From: Favolaschia claudopus
Taxonomy: Eukaryota; Basidiomycota; Agaricomycetes; Agaricales; Mycenaceae
Direction of reading: 5' to 3'
Assembly: GCA_037176885.1 (NCBI GenBank)
Contig: JAWWNJ010000247.1
Span: forward strand, 1 to 64,000
DNA: 64,000 bases
Position 1 is the first letter of the stretch. Each line of letters opens with the position of its first letter. Positions 45,956 through 58,200 of this stretch are shown here, one piece after another. Below the pieces are notes generated by a model, which searched no databases, was not told the DNA's origin, and was given only the letters and a program-made list of their open reading frames with translations. The position numbers and the translations under genes are program-made.

Positions 45956-48900
45956 TCAGATTTCATCCGCACAGGAGCAATCGCAGTTTGCTACAGCACA
46001 AAGACCATGGGACCGTACACCATCGTCTCCAAAAAACCAATCCAAAATATGAGACGCATGTCCTCCATGCCTACATGTCTGACATATCACAATGGCGTCG
46101 TCAATTGTATCTGTGTGAGTTGACTCGTTCAATAAAATGGAAGAAGCGGGCAGACGGTGCAACACACCCTTGTCGGGAGAATATGTCAGTTCCACATCGC
46201 GCGCAGCGTCAGGTACGATACTGAGTGTCATCAAACAAACTGAGCAGCGAGGGAGGGCCCGACTGCAATTTGCGCAGGTGGTTGGCTGCAAAGGGAGATC
46301 AATGAGTCGGTCCAAGAACCAAATGAACTAGTGGGACATACCCTATGCTTTGGGGCAGAGCCTGCACTGTTATTGGTGACAGGCTTGTTGCAATAGTTGC
46401 ACCGAATCAAGATCTGCGCCGGAGCCCACTCGATGGGATTTCGATCACCATACTGAACTGCATCTTGCCAAATCCCACCGCGCTCGATATCGAAGCTGAC
46501 CCGATGGTGATGAAGTTTGAAGCCATCCAGCAGATCGCGATACGCTTCAACCCACCGTTCTGCCCGCGGATCCGTGAATCTGAGCGGACAGGTATATGAC
46601 GAGAGGATTGCGGCAGTCTGCACGTCTCCGAATCGGTTGACGTGACCTTGTAGGATATCCATGCCACGCTTTGTGAGCCCAGTTACCAAAAGCCCGTCAA
46701 TATGGCCGTGTTTGGTCGAATATTCGACGCATCGGTGAAGATACGAGGTTAGTGTCTTGTCGTCCAGGAACTGGAATGCTATCGCCAGGCGCTCGCTGAA
46801 TGGTAATGTTTCTTCATCCAAAACCTCGGACCAGTCTCCGAGCGTCAGTTGCGTAAGCATTGCACGAAAGTATGGGTCCTGCAGGCGTATTATGAGGCGC
46901 TCGCAATGTTCACGAAATTCAGAGCTCTTGCTGGAGCCTCCTGGCGTGGGGATTAAAGCAGCGAGAGTACCAGACATCATATGATGCGATTCATCTACAG
47001 AACTCGAGCGTAGTCTCCGGCTGACAGTGGAGACGCATACCATTGCTCCGCATTAAAACTTCGATAGCTTTCGTGTACTGCTGAGTGAAGACGAGCCAAC
47101 AAGCTGCGCGCGAGTGATTGCCTTCTTTCTCCCATCTAACAATTTTGTGAGACGGTAGTTTTAACCCTCGAAGGAACAAACTAAACTTACCTTTTGATAT
47201 TATTCCACAGATCTTCCTCCTTGAGACTCCACCCGCAGAGCTGCAACGCGACCTGTCTCTGCAGGAACTTGTGAGACGTCACTGAATGAAATTTCCACGT
47301 CGACGTTCTGTCCCCGCTCCGTAAAGTCAACGCAGTCAGGGCAGCGTGAAAGTTGCCATGCAAATCGTCTGCGGGTGAATGACTTCGTCGAGAGCGAGAG
47401 CGACTCCGGCCGTCGCGTATGCCCAGAAGGTCACGGTGAGTAGGTGCTACAGCTCCTGCCTCGGGCAATATTTGCGAATCGCCCGGAGCGACGACGGGTG
47501 GAAACCCTTCCCAAATACCCATGATCCCTTGGTGCGAAAAATCATAGCCATGTAATCGAGGCGTAGGTACACATAGGAAATCTTGCGCGTCTGCAACGTA
47601 TATAAGTATTAAGCTGATGGAAAGGTGGCGAAAGGAAATTCACTGTTTATCCAAAGCCACAGATCAGACAGCATATGAGGCACAGGCCCCTCGTCGTCCC
47701 GAGTTACAGCAGGATTGTGATAAGGCTAGAAACTCATGTCAGGGAGGCGTACTGCGCTGACTAGCTGGCGCGCACATTACCGACACTATATCCCTGCAAA
47801 CATCTGTGACGCATAATCATCGAGATGTCCTCCTCAACAACGTGCTCAAATCCCCGTACTTTGCTCAAGCTACGGCCGTGAGGCAAACGGGTCTGTTTCT
47901 TTGACCGACCCCGGCTCTTGACCGCAGCATCAGTCGGGGTCGGAGGCACCGCCGCTGGTATGGAAGGGTTGATAATCTCCTTTCTGGCATCAGTAAGAGA
48001 CTGAGACCTCTGGGTCGACGTGTCATAGGGATACCGCCGCATCGAAGCAGGACTGAATGTTCTGGATTTGGAGAGTGACGACCTGGAGTTGGTTAGTGAA
48101 CTAGGCCGTGTTGAAGATATCCCTGTTGGTGCTGTTGTGCGAATAGCAGACGATCGTGAAGCCTCTCGAGCTGGAGAGGGTACGACGCTTGTATTAGGTG
48201 CACTGAGAGCAGGGAACCCATCTTCGTCGCCGCGACCAAACAAAGGAGGGGGAGATTCGAAAGAAGGGAGAGGCATCCTGCCGCGTTCCATGATGTATGC
48301 ACGTTCTCCGCTCTTAGATTCCATGGTTGATCGCGATCTCTCGGGCTGGACAGTCGACTGCTGTTGGGCATACCGCATTTGTTCAAGCGATGACTCCCGC
48401 TCTCGCTCCTCTTGCTGTTGCTGTTGAATCATCTGCTGTTCCTCGTCGGCGAGTATACCGGGAAAAACCCGGCAGGATTGACCAGCACTGATTGCTAAAT
48501 CTCCGCGACTACTCCAGATCGCTTGCTTGGGTGTATCATGCAAAGCGTAGAGCTCCAAATCGCCTTCTCTGTTTACGACCATCACGTTTGATGCTAAAGG
48601 AAGACGAGAGCTCTTGGAAGGTGATGGCACGAGAGCGAACGAAGATAGAACTTTGGGGAACGATTTAGCTGTAAAATGCTGTATGTTAGCGATGCTCTAG
48701 CAGAGAATAAATATACTTCACTCCGCCGCGTGTCGCCCAGTATGATATCCGGGTCCTTGCTAAGATTAAAGGCTACAGTCTGACTGGGCAGACTTGGTGC
48801 CGATCCTCCTCCTGCCCATGGCAGCCCCGCCGTCCAAGACTTGCGCGTCAATCGACTGGATAACGAAGAATTCTCGCCAGCCTCTCCATCCGACGAGTTT

Positions 48901-49954
48901 TCCCCGAGTTCATTCACGCGGGTTGCCTGCGTAGACATTACATCCCAGAATCGGACATACGAAGACTCGCGATGCAGCGCAGCTAGCGTTCCCCTCCGAG
49001 TGCTGGAAAACTCGATACCAGCATACAGCGCAGAAGTACGCACCTGCGCTCCGTCAGCAGCGGCGTCCTTCTCCGTAAACGACAGCATCGGCCCCACACC
49101 AAGCTTCCTTGCATCCCAAATACTAATCGCCCCGTCGCCGAACGTCGCGAGACGATGCGCATCGTGCGGGTCGGTGACAATGCTCTGCACCTTCGCAGCA
49201 AAACTCGTAACAGCGGGGATTGGTGTCCTAATATCGAGCAAACGGAACCAGCGATGCGACATCCCAGCCAGGAGCAGATGATTCGAGTTGCTCACATACG
49301 CAACAGACGAGACTACCTCCGTCGGCGCATGGTGCTGCACCGTGCGCTGGTCTGCACGAGCGTTGATATCGAACCGCGGGACATGAGGTCCCGGACGAGG
49401 AAGCGGCACAACCTCCGCCGCGTCCAACCCATCCGCAAGCTCCAACACAAGGCTACTCCTCGCGCTCGTGATATCGTAGATGACGAGACTCGAGTCGCCC
49501 CGCACCTTGTCGAGTCCAACCGCGATGAAGTTCGGATCGACGCGACAAAAATCAAGCGCATTGCAAGCGCGAGAGTTGCGCGCTGTGAGTGAAACAATTG
49601 GGCCGCTTGAGAGGATGCTGTTGCCGGCTGACGTCCGCCGCGTATGGCGCGTTGCTTCGAGTCGGAGAAGGTCGATGCGGCCTGTACTAAGACCCACTGC
49701 GACTAAATCCTCGAAAGCGGGATCTGGAGACCACGCGAACGTCTGAATACACCGAACGGTTTGCGAGGGGGATACACGCGGCGGGGACGCCGACGCACCT
49801 TCATGAATTGCAAGTCATGCTGGGATGTTATGTGTCGTATCTCTTGCTGGTCCCATTCATATAGGGTGATTTGATTTCCACCGCCGACTACGAACTTGTT
49901 CTCCTGGCGCGGATGCCATAGTAAGCGCTTCTCAGACTGCACCAAGCCCACCAT
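45956..49954 (-). CDS. SEA4: WD-repeat protein Mios/Sea4 of the GATOR2/SEACAT complex
   Basis: Regulator of TORC1 in amino-acid sensing at the vacuole. Nine exons (49799-49954, 48722-49742, 47776-48668, 47644-47725, 47191-47590, 47041-47135, 46342-46994, 46168-46285, 45956-46110) give an intact 1190-residue protein. The N-terminal beta-propeller has KRLLWHPRQENKFVVGGG, TFAWSPDPAFEDLVAVGLST, CNALDFCRVDPNFIAVGLDK and LATFGDGAISIWDARK. A Gln- and Ser-rich disordered segment follows (about residues 500-700). The helical middle has GNHSRAACWLVFTQQYTKAI, and the C-terminal zinc-ribbon/RING-like end has paired cysteines: CNYCNKPV, CANCSRALPRCSVC, CQTCRHGGHASHILDWF, CDCSCADEI. Start MVGLVQSEKRLLWHP is the first ATG. 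Confidence 0.9.
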
Positions 49955-50341
49955 CCGTTAGAGCAGCCCAAGAGATGATGTTTTGCCAAGTGGAGGTGAA
50001 CGTAACAGTTAGAGAGCAAGACGCGTCAATTAGTAGCCCGAAAGGTGGTGAGAACGGTTCATTCGAGTGCGTTGATGTATAACTCCAAAGTTTCTTCTAG
50101 CACTTGTCTACAACAGATTCGGTCATTCGCAAACGCGCACGAAAATCACAGGGGAGATTGTATGTACATAAAGCAGGAATGAAAAGAGGAGAGTGTGCAC
50201 ACAGAGAATACTGAAAACAGAATAAAGTAAACAGTAAGCGGAGAGAGTACGTAGGTCGGCAGAAAAGACGCAGCAAAAAAGAGGTATGTACGCGCGCCAA
50301 CGCCGACGCGCAGAGCAGGTAGAAAAACCGAAAACAGAAAC

Positions 50342-53229
50342 CTATCCCCAATTAAACGGATCAAACTCATCCATCGGATTCGGATTTTGCTGCCCTCCCA
50401 TACCTCCAGGTCCCGGCGTCCCCGACATATGTCGCTGCATGCCAAGGGGATCCGCTCCAGGCGGCCCACCAAACGGATAGCCTCCCTGCCCACCACCACC
50501 ACCACCTCCACCCCAATTTTGATTCCCCCCACTCCCAGGCGGCGACGGCGCCCCGCCATACGCACTCGACGGACGCTGCCCCGGCCCCGGCCCGCCCATC
50601 CCATACTGCCCTCCCCCTCCTCCTGGACCCATCCCCATCCCCGGCTGCTGCATGGGATTCTGCGGCCCCCACCCCTGCTGCGGCTGTGGTCCCGGAAACC
50701 CCTGCATCCCACCACCACCAAAGCCCGGATTATTCCCCCGTTGTGGTTGACCCTGCATCAGATTCATCCGCTGGAAATCCTCATTACTCGGCATCCTCGC
50801 AGGCCCCATCCTCGGCGTTCCCATCCCTCCAGGCCCACCACCACCCCCGCCCCCGTCCGAAGGTGACCTCGCTATCCGTGCAATCCCCGGTATCCCCGCG
50901 TTCGACCTCAGCGCCGGAAACTCATTCCCCATCATCGGCGACCCAGGATGTGGCGGCGATCCACCCGGCATACCCGGCCCTCCACCTCCCATCCTCTGCT
51001 GCGCCTCCATCCGCATACGTTCTTGCTGCGCCTGCTGCTGTTGGAACGCCGCCATCTGTTGAGGATTCATCCCGACCATGCCCGGATTCATCCCTCCACC
51101 GCCACTACCCGCCCCACCCCGTTGTTGTTGCTGCATAAGAAATAGCTGCCGTTGTTGAGGTGTCATCTGCTGGCCACCGTTCATCATCGGCCCGCCTCCA
51201 CCGCCAGGTAACGGCGTCGAAGTCATCGAGCGCAAATCCATACCGGCGTTCATCGGGAACATACTGTTCTGCGGAGACGGCCCCGGCGCGATGGGCGACA
51301 CAGGGCTCGACTGCCCAGGGAATCCTCCTCCTCCACCAGCATTATTCGCCTGTTGCATCTGACGCTCGCGCATAGCAGCCTAAACGTTCGTCAGCGTTAC
51401 ATACACAACATACCCACAAAACAACCACTCACCTGCACCTGCATCATCTTCGACAACTGCATCTGCACCGGCATTTGCTGGAACCCAGGCACATGCCTCA
51501 TCACATACTGCATCAAGGGATGGCCCGGATTCTGCATGAGTTGATACAACTGCTGCACACTCGGCGGCAAACTCGCGGGATTGAATCCCCCAGAACCAGA
51601 CGGCCCAGCAACCGCATTAGTCGGCGGGCCAGGATTCATTCCTCCCGGGCTGTTGTTATTAGGCAGACCAGAAGGCGGGGACATCTGTCTATTCCCTTGT
51701 GGCGTCTGCGGTCCGCGCATCTGCGCTTGTCGCGCCCGTTCTCGTGCGGCAGCGTCCCCGAGCATCCCGGGGTTTTGAGGCGTCGGCTCGGCGCCATGCA
51801 GTGGACCAGCAGGTCCAGTACCGTTGGTCATGGGTGCGATGGCGGATGCATTAGAGGCCGTGGGACTGGGAATAGGTGGTGGCGGCATCATGGATTTGCC
51901 CTCGCCGGTGTCTCGTCGTTTGTTCATACCATCGGTGGGTATGCCGTCGTCGGAGCGTTCGCGCTTGAGGGGGGTGGATATGGAGGACCGGCGGGCGATG
52001 TCTTTTGCGAAGATGGTGGGGAGTTCGGCGTAGAGTTCTTGTATGCGGTCTGTTGGGTAGAAATCGAGGGGTGGTGGAGGGTCCATCATTGGAAGTTCTT
52101 TTACCATGTTCTGCAACATGATTCAGTGACTGGAAAGTGGATAAAGATATCAAGACGCACCCCCCGGCCATCCACAACGCTCGCAGACCATTGTAAATTG
52201 GATTGTAGGCGTGCCGAGTACCTGTCCCCGGATTCAGAAGAAACCAAAAACAAAACTAGCCCAAACGTACGCCTGAAACTGCGGTTCCGCCAGGGCCATT
52301 CTCCGCTTTTGAAACTCCATGCAAACTCTGCGGAAAATGAGTTATTATAAGCCGCAGTATACAGCAGACGCACTTTAATAGCTCCTCGTTGAGCTCGAGC
52401 ATGATGACGACCTTGGGGTCACCCGGGGTCGGAGAAGTGGGTTGTGTTCCTGCAGCCGAGGGGGTAGCTATGGATTCGACTTTGGGTGAGGATGGTGACG
52501 CGGCAGGCATAGGATTCGAAGAAGACTGTTTGGAATCATGATCATCAGGCTTGGAGGGCGGTGAGGCCGGCGCAGACGCCGGCGCGGGCGCGTCCTTTGG
52601 AGAAGAGTCGGACGCGTCTTCCTGTTTTGTCGCGTCGTCTTCGTCGTCATCGGGAGGGGGAGAAAGCTCGCTGAGGGGTGTGGAGGCGGCGGTAGGGGCG
52701 TTCTGCGGGGGTTGAGGGGACGGGGCGGGGGAGAGGGAAGAGGAGCGTTCGCGAGTGGGAGAGGCGGTATTTCCGTCTTTGGGGCTTGGGGAGGAGGATA
52801 CAGCCGAGTCAGGACGTGGGTCTGCGGTGTCAGTTGGGGTCATGGGCCCTTTGGCAGTTGGACCTTGTTTCTGTTGGACATTTGGATATTGGTCTGGCGG
52901 AAAGTCATGTTCAAGAGCAGGCCAGGAGATTGGATTTGTCGGCAAGATAAGATCCTTGTTGTTCTGGGCAGTTGTTGAGAGGGGAGACGGATGATGATTC
53001 CGATCGAGATGAATCATTATTGGCGGCAGTAGCTGCCTTGAAACCAGATTCTGCGGCAAGTTGAGAGCAGTTTAGAGTATCCCGGAGACAGCGAGAGCCG
53101 GAAAAGCCGTCGGAGAGGGCTAACCGCGAATATCAGGTCGACTGGGCTGGTGGGAGGTGCAAACAAACAATACGTGCCTGAATGCGGTAAGCGGAGTCTC
53201 AATCCGGCATTTGTGAGCGGCGATGCCAT
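50342..53229 (-). CDS. SS18/SSXT-like coactivator with Gln/Gly/Pro-rich tail
   Basis: Exons 53175-53229, 52989-53050, 52374-52870, 52271-52327, 52161-52221, 51433-52110 and 50342-51379 sum to 815 codons in frame. After a Ser/Pro/Asp-rich N terminus, a short conserved helix pair follows: MLELNEELLKVCMEFQKRRM and EPQFQAYSARLQSNLQWSAS. This resembles the SSXT (SS18/GIF) N-terminal domain that binds SWI/SNF ATPases. Then KELPMMDPPPPLDFYPTDRI, and 500 residues of Gln, Gly, Pro and Met-rich low complexity. The first intron (53051-53174) would start GC (cag|gcacgt); only that choice joins RLRLPHS to ESGFKAATAA in frame. An alternative start at ATG 53017 without the first two introns is possible. Likely nuclear chromatin coactivator. 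Confidence 0.72.
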
Positions 53230-54097
53230 GGAAGGGCTGCAAGTGGGCTACAAGGGTTGCAAGTGGCTGGAGGGGCTTATATAGTGACTGGGAAAGACTA
53301 GATTACTCTTATGCTCAGGGTGGATGGACAATCTTGATCGGTTAATTGGAATGCACTGACAGAGAGCGGCTTCGGAGAGCTATTTGTAGCGTCAGCTGCC
53401 ACAGTAGAGCCAAGAACCACACTCCTGGCGTGCCCTCGATATCACAAGTTGGAATGTGGGTCATAACAATTGTCTCCGTCGCTCACACAATTGCCTCCAT
53501 CAAAACTCGGAGATGATTCCATGTGTGTGAGGCAAAAAATGCTCCTTAGTTACTTCCCAGGCGATTATCTACGATGGATGGCGAGAATACTCATCGAGGC
53601 CGTTCAATGGCGGTCACCTAGCGTTCAAATTTATATTGGATGGAGCATTGCAAGAAATAGAGACCAAAAGGAATAAAATCAGACAAAAACGCGATGCAGC
53701 GCTTTCACGCCAAGAGCGTCTACGCGTCGAGGAGATCTACACAGTAGTAGCGGAGAACACGATGCAGAAGGAGGCAGAAGGAGACTCGGAACAGAAGTAA
53801 AGTGAGAAGGAACGCAATGACAGTTACGTAACATCAACGCTACAGGCAAACAAGGAACGACAGACCTCACGACTCCCTCAAGACTACCCTCCGCCGTCGA
53901 CACACATGTAAGTTGCTGCCCTCCACGCTCTGAGTCTCTTCCACGCCGTCCTTGGTGTCCATCGTCGTGTTCTGCGCAAAAACGGGACAAAACCGGTCAA
54001 ATTTGGGGTGGATGCCAACTCTACGTTCCGGATACCCTTCACTTTTTTTTCTGGGTAACTTGTCGTCTCGTCCATCCACTCACAATTTACCACAGAA
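53230..54097. other. intergenic, promoter of RPL8 and of the SS18-like gene
   Basis: About 870 bases between divergent genes. Open frames up to 103 codons lie in skewed composition and show no domain. A T-run with cttttttttctgg sits about 50 bases before the RPL8 start, as often seen in ribosomal protein promoters. Confidence 0.5.
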
Positions 54098-54973
54098 ATG
54101 GGTCGTGTTATCAGAGCACAAAGGCGGTCGCATGCCATCGTTCGTCTCCCCCGTTTCTTTGCTATCTCTTTAAATATTAAATTGCACTACAGTTCAAAGC
54201 GCACACCCACTTAAACAAAGCGCCCGCCCGGCTGCGCGCGCTCGACTTTGCAGAGCGCAACGGCTACATCCGCGGCATCGTCAAAGAAATCATCCACGAC
54301 TCCGGCCGCGGCGCCCCCCTCGCCCGCGTCGTCTTCCGCGACCCCTACCGCTACAAACTCCGCAAAGAAACCTTCATCGCAACAGAAGGCCTCCACACCG
54401 GCGCCTTCGTCTACTGCGGCAAAAAGGCCGCCCTCGCCGTCGGCAACGTCATCCCCGTAGCGCAATGCCCTGAGGGCACCATCGTCTGCAACGTCGAGGA
54501 GAAGGTCGGCGACCGCGGCGCCCTCGCCCGCACTTCCGGCAACTACGCCACCGTCATCGGCCACTCCCCCGACGACAACAAGACCCGCATCCGTCTCCCC
54601 AGTGGTGCAAAGAAGACCATCTCCGGCGCCGCTCGCGCCACCGTCGGCATCGTCGCCGGTGGAGGCCGTATCGACAAGCCCCTCCTCAAGGCTGGCCGTG
54701 CCTACTACAAATTCAAGGCAAAACGATACAAGTCCGTTTTCCCCTTCCTTTCCTCGATTTTCTACATACTAACAACAAAACGCACGCAGCTGGCCCCGTA
54801 CTCGTGGTGTGGCTATGAACCCCGTCGACCATCCCCACGGAGGAGGAAACCACCAGCATATCGGAAAAGCCTCCACCATCGCCCGCTCCGCCGTTCCCGG
54901 TCAAAAAGTCGGTCTCATTGCCGCACGGAGAACCGGTCTGCTCCGTGGTACCGTCAGCGTCAAGGAGGTTTAG
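54098..54973 (+). CDS. RPL8: 60S ribosomal protein L8 (uL2)
   Basis: Core large-subunit protein near the peptidyl-transferase centre. Three exons (54098-54139, 54193-54731, 54790-54973) give 254 residues. Diagnostic blocks: [78 protein letters not shown] and the invariant [20 protein letters not shown], which contains the conserved histidine implicated in peptidyl transfer. C terminus [19 protein letters not shown]. The codon use is strongly biased to C/G third positions, as expected for high expression. Confidence 0.95.
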
Positions 54974-55205
54974 GTTGTTGGTCCTCGTCATTGCTGTTCT
55001 TTGTCGCTATCCACAAAAATGTATGCCATGCCCACGACCATAATATGCCATGCGCCAATTTGGAGTGACTCGACTGAGATTTATCGCCATGTCCAACACG
55101 ATTCGCACGAAGTGGTTGTCGAAAATATCCTTTCATTCACAATAATCAACGCATACATACAAACTAATCAAATAGGTACATATGGCCCATAACAATCCAA
55201 ACTCT

Positions 55206-58200
55206 CTACAACCCATAATGCACAAACGGCACCCATCTTTTAAACGACACCCCCGGCTCCTCCCTCAACTTCCTCACCGCATAATGCAACGCCTCCGCAG
55301 ACTTTGTCAAATCCGGATACCCCCCTCCCGCCTGGGGTTCCTCTCCACCAGTACTCGAATCCCGTTTAAACAGCTTCTCGTAAAACCTATTCGCAATCTT
55401 CGGCCCGTCTTCGTCTTGTATCGTCCTACAGCGAAAACCAATTTCAATAAACCAAAGGCAAGAGAAGAAAAAAGATATGATGAGGACGCACCACATCGTA
55501 GCCACAACCGTCCTGAACCCCGCAAACACCAGCGTCGCCGCAAGATGTATCGCCTCATCCGGATTCCTCCTATCCCCCTTAGCCGTCTCGCACGCGCTCA
55601 AAAACGCCAACGACAACGGCGCCGCCTCCCTTCCCCCACTCCCGCCCAACCCCCCTCCGGATATGCTCATCTGCTGCACCTCCTCCCTCCTCCGCATAAG
55701 GTCAACAACCCTCACCCTCCCATCTGACAACACCAATCCACTCTCCAGCGGATGCACCCCATCCTGCACCCCATGACACGCAAAATGCACCACGCGCGAA
55801 TCGCCCAACTGCCCCAGCGCCTCGTTCACCTCCGCCTCCGCCGTGCCGCCAACCCCAACCCCAGTAAGCCACCTCCCCGGAACCCGATTCTTAATCATAT
55901 TGTACTCCTCTCTGGCTTTCGGTAAGGGCTTGAACTCCTCTCCCTCTGAGGAAAATTTGGGCGCATTGGACTGCACGACGACAGTCACTTTGAACGGCGT
56001 CCCCTTGCTAGGAGCCGTCGGCCGCGGAGGGTTGAGCAAGGCGCTGAGCGTGGGTGTGTACGACGATACCACATAATCCGAGACACATTCCGTGCCTTCT
56101 TTCCCGTAAATCCCCGCCGCGTGCAGAGGCAAGAAAGTCAGAGCGCCGGTTGGGCACCACCACAGTCGACGCGGCTTGCGAGTTTTCTGTTTATCAACAT
56201 ACGCATGTCAATCTCCCGTCGAGTGATTTTCTTCAATTTTTTCTTACCTTCAACCCCAACGCATTCAACACCGGTTTCGCAATCGTCCGCCAAAGTTCCG
56301 TCAGCAACGCTCTAAACACCTCCTCAGCGCTCTTCCGCCCCTCAGGGCGACCTAACAGCCTCACTTGAAGCTGCGCATCCACCTCCCCGCGCGTCGTCGA
56401 ACTCTCCCTCAAGAACTCCCCCGCGTCGAAATCCCCTCTAGACAACCCACGAGCCAAGCTAGCCTGGAACTCCAGCGTCGAGCTATTCATCACAGCAAGC
56501 TTCACGCATTGTATCGGTCTCGAGGCCGTGACTATTAGCGCATACGATGCGGCGTCCTTGGTGGTAAGCACAACAATAGGACCCGCTACGGCCGCTTGCT
56601 GCAGCGACGCGATACTCTTCGGCTTCATGAACTCGGCGAACTCGGGAAACGCTCTGATCGCCTCGATAGTCTGCTCCCACTCATCATTGAGCCTCTTATA
56701 CCGCAACCCCTGCGCTTCGAGACTGAGTATCTTCTTCTGATTTTCCGACCCCAACAAAGCCGTATAACTCGCGTCTCGGAACGATGCGACTTCGAATTCA
56801 GCCACGAGCTCCTTGAGCTTGGAAGCAAGCCCCGGCTGAGCGTCCTCTAAACTATGCAGCGGGGTCCTTAGCTTGATCGCCTGCGACCAAAACACCGATC
56901 GGGTGCTTTCGAGCAGTTCGACCGCACATCCATAGTCCGCGTGGTTTATCGCGCAAGCAGCGGCGTCAGAGGCCAATTGGCTAGCCTTGAGAGTCGAGAG
57001 GATGCGTTGACGGGAGACCACGTCAAGATGTAGAGCCGCGATCTGTGAGAGCAGAGGCACGGCGGCTTTGTATGCGGGCAAGGCAGACGCGTGTTTCAGT
57101 CTCGCTGCAACTGATCCCCATGATTGCGTGTGCTGCAGACGTCTCAGCGGGGAAGCATATAGGTACGTCGATGCGTCCTGAAGAGCTGAAATCGCTGCAT
57201 TAAGATCATCCTCCGAATGCCCTTGCTCGTATTTCCCCGCCAATGATTGACCCAACAGGCCGAGCGAAATGCTACGGTTCGCATGCGAATCAGAGACAAG
57301 GGCGAGTGCTATCTTCGCCAACTCGATCATATCCTCAAGGTCCTTGGGATTCTTTGTCTTCTGGAAGCGCGATTGAACAGCGGCTGTGAGATTATTGAGA
57401 TATGCACTGCGGTCGGGATGTGCAGCTGAAGCCAGCTGAAGCGCTTCTCTAAATAGACCGATCGCCTCTTCGAGGTCCTCAAAACGTCCTTGCTCCCCAA
57501 ACCGCAGTTGTAATGCACCAGCAAGGGTGTTCAAAATCGAAGTCCTGTCCGCATGAGGAGGCGGGCATAGAGCTAGTGCTTCTCTAGTGAGTTTAGTCGC
57601 CTCCTCGAGATCTGCAGGGTCTCCTTGTTGTTCAAAGCGAGTTTCAAATGCACGAGCAAGATTGTGAAGCGATACGCTGCGATGCGGATGTGGTACCGGC
57701 CGTAGTCCTAATGCTTCTCGGTGCAGCTTGATCACTTCGTTAATATCCTGGGAATCGCCAATCTGCTCAAAACGGGTTTGCACTGCTCTCGCCAGGTTAT
57801 TGAGAGCAATGCCGTGATGCGGATGGGGAGGAGGACAGAGAGCCAGCGCTTCTCTTTGAAGCTCGACCGCTTTGTCCAGATCCTCGATATCGCCCTTCTG
57901 CTCGAACCGACTTTGAATGGCTCCCGCCAAATTATTGAGCGAAGTGCTTCGCTCAAAATTGCCGACAGGACGGAGAAGTAGGGCAGCGGTATGCAGCTTG
58001 ATTGCCTCGTCGAGATCGTTCAGATCTCCTTTGTGTTGAAACCTTGCCTGAACTGCACCGCCGAGATTGGTGAGCGCTGCACTGTAAGCAGGATGAGAAG
58101 GAGGACAGAGCGCAAAGGATGCTCGGTGCAGCTTGATGGCCTCCTCCAAATCCTCGAAATGGCCTTGCACCTCAAAACGAGTGCGAAGGACATTGGCCAG

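Noticed and set aside
50387..51138. long plus-strand ORFs over the SS18-like gene
   Set aside because: Mirror frames of the GC-rich Gln/Gly/Pro repeats on the minus strand.
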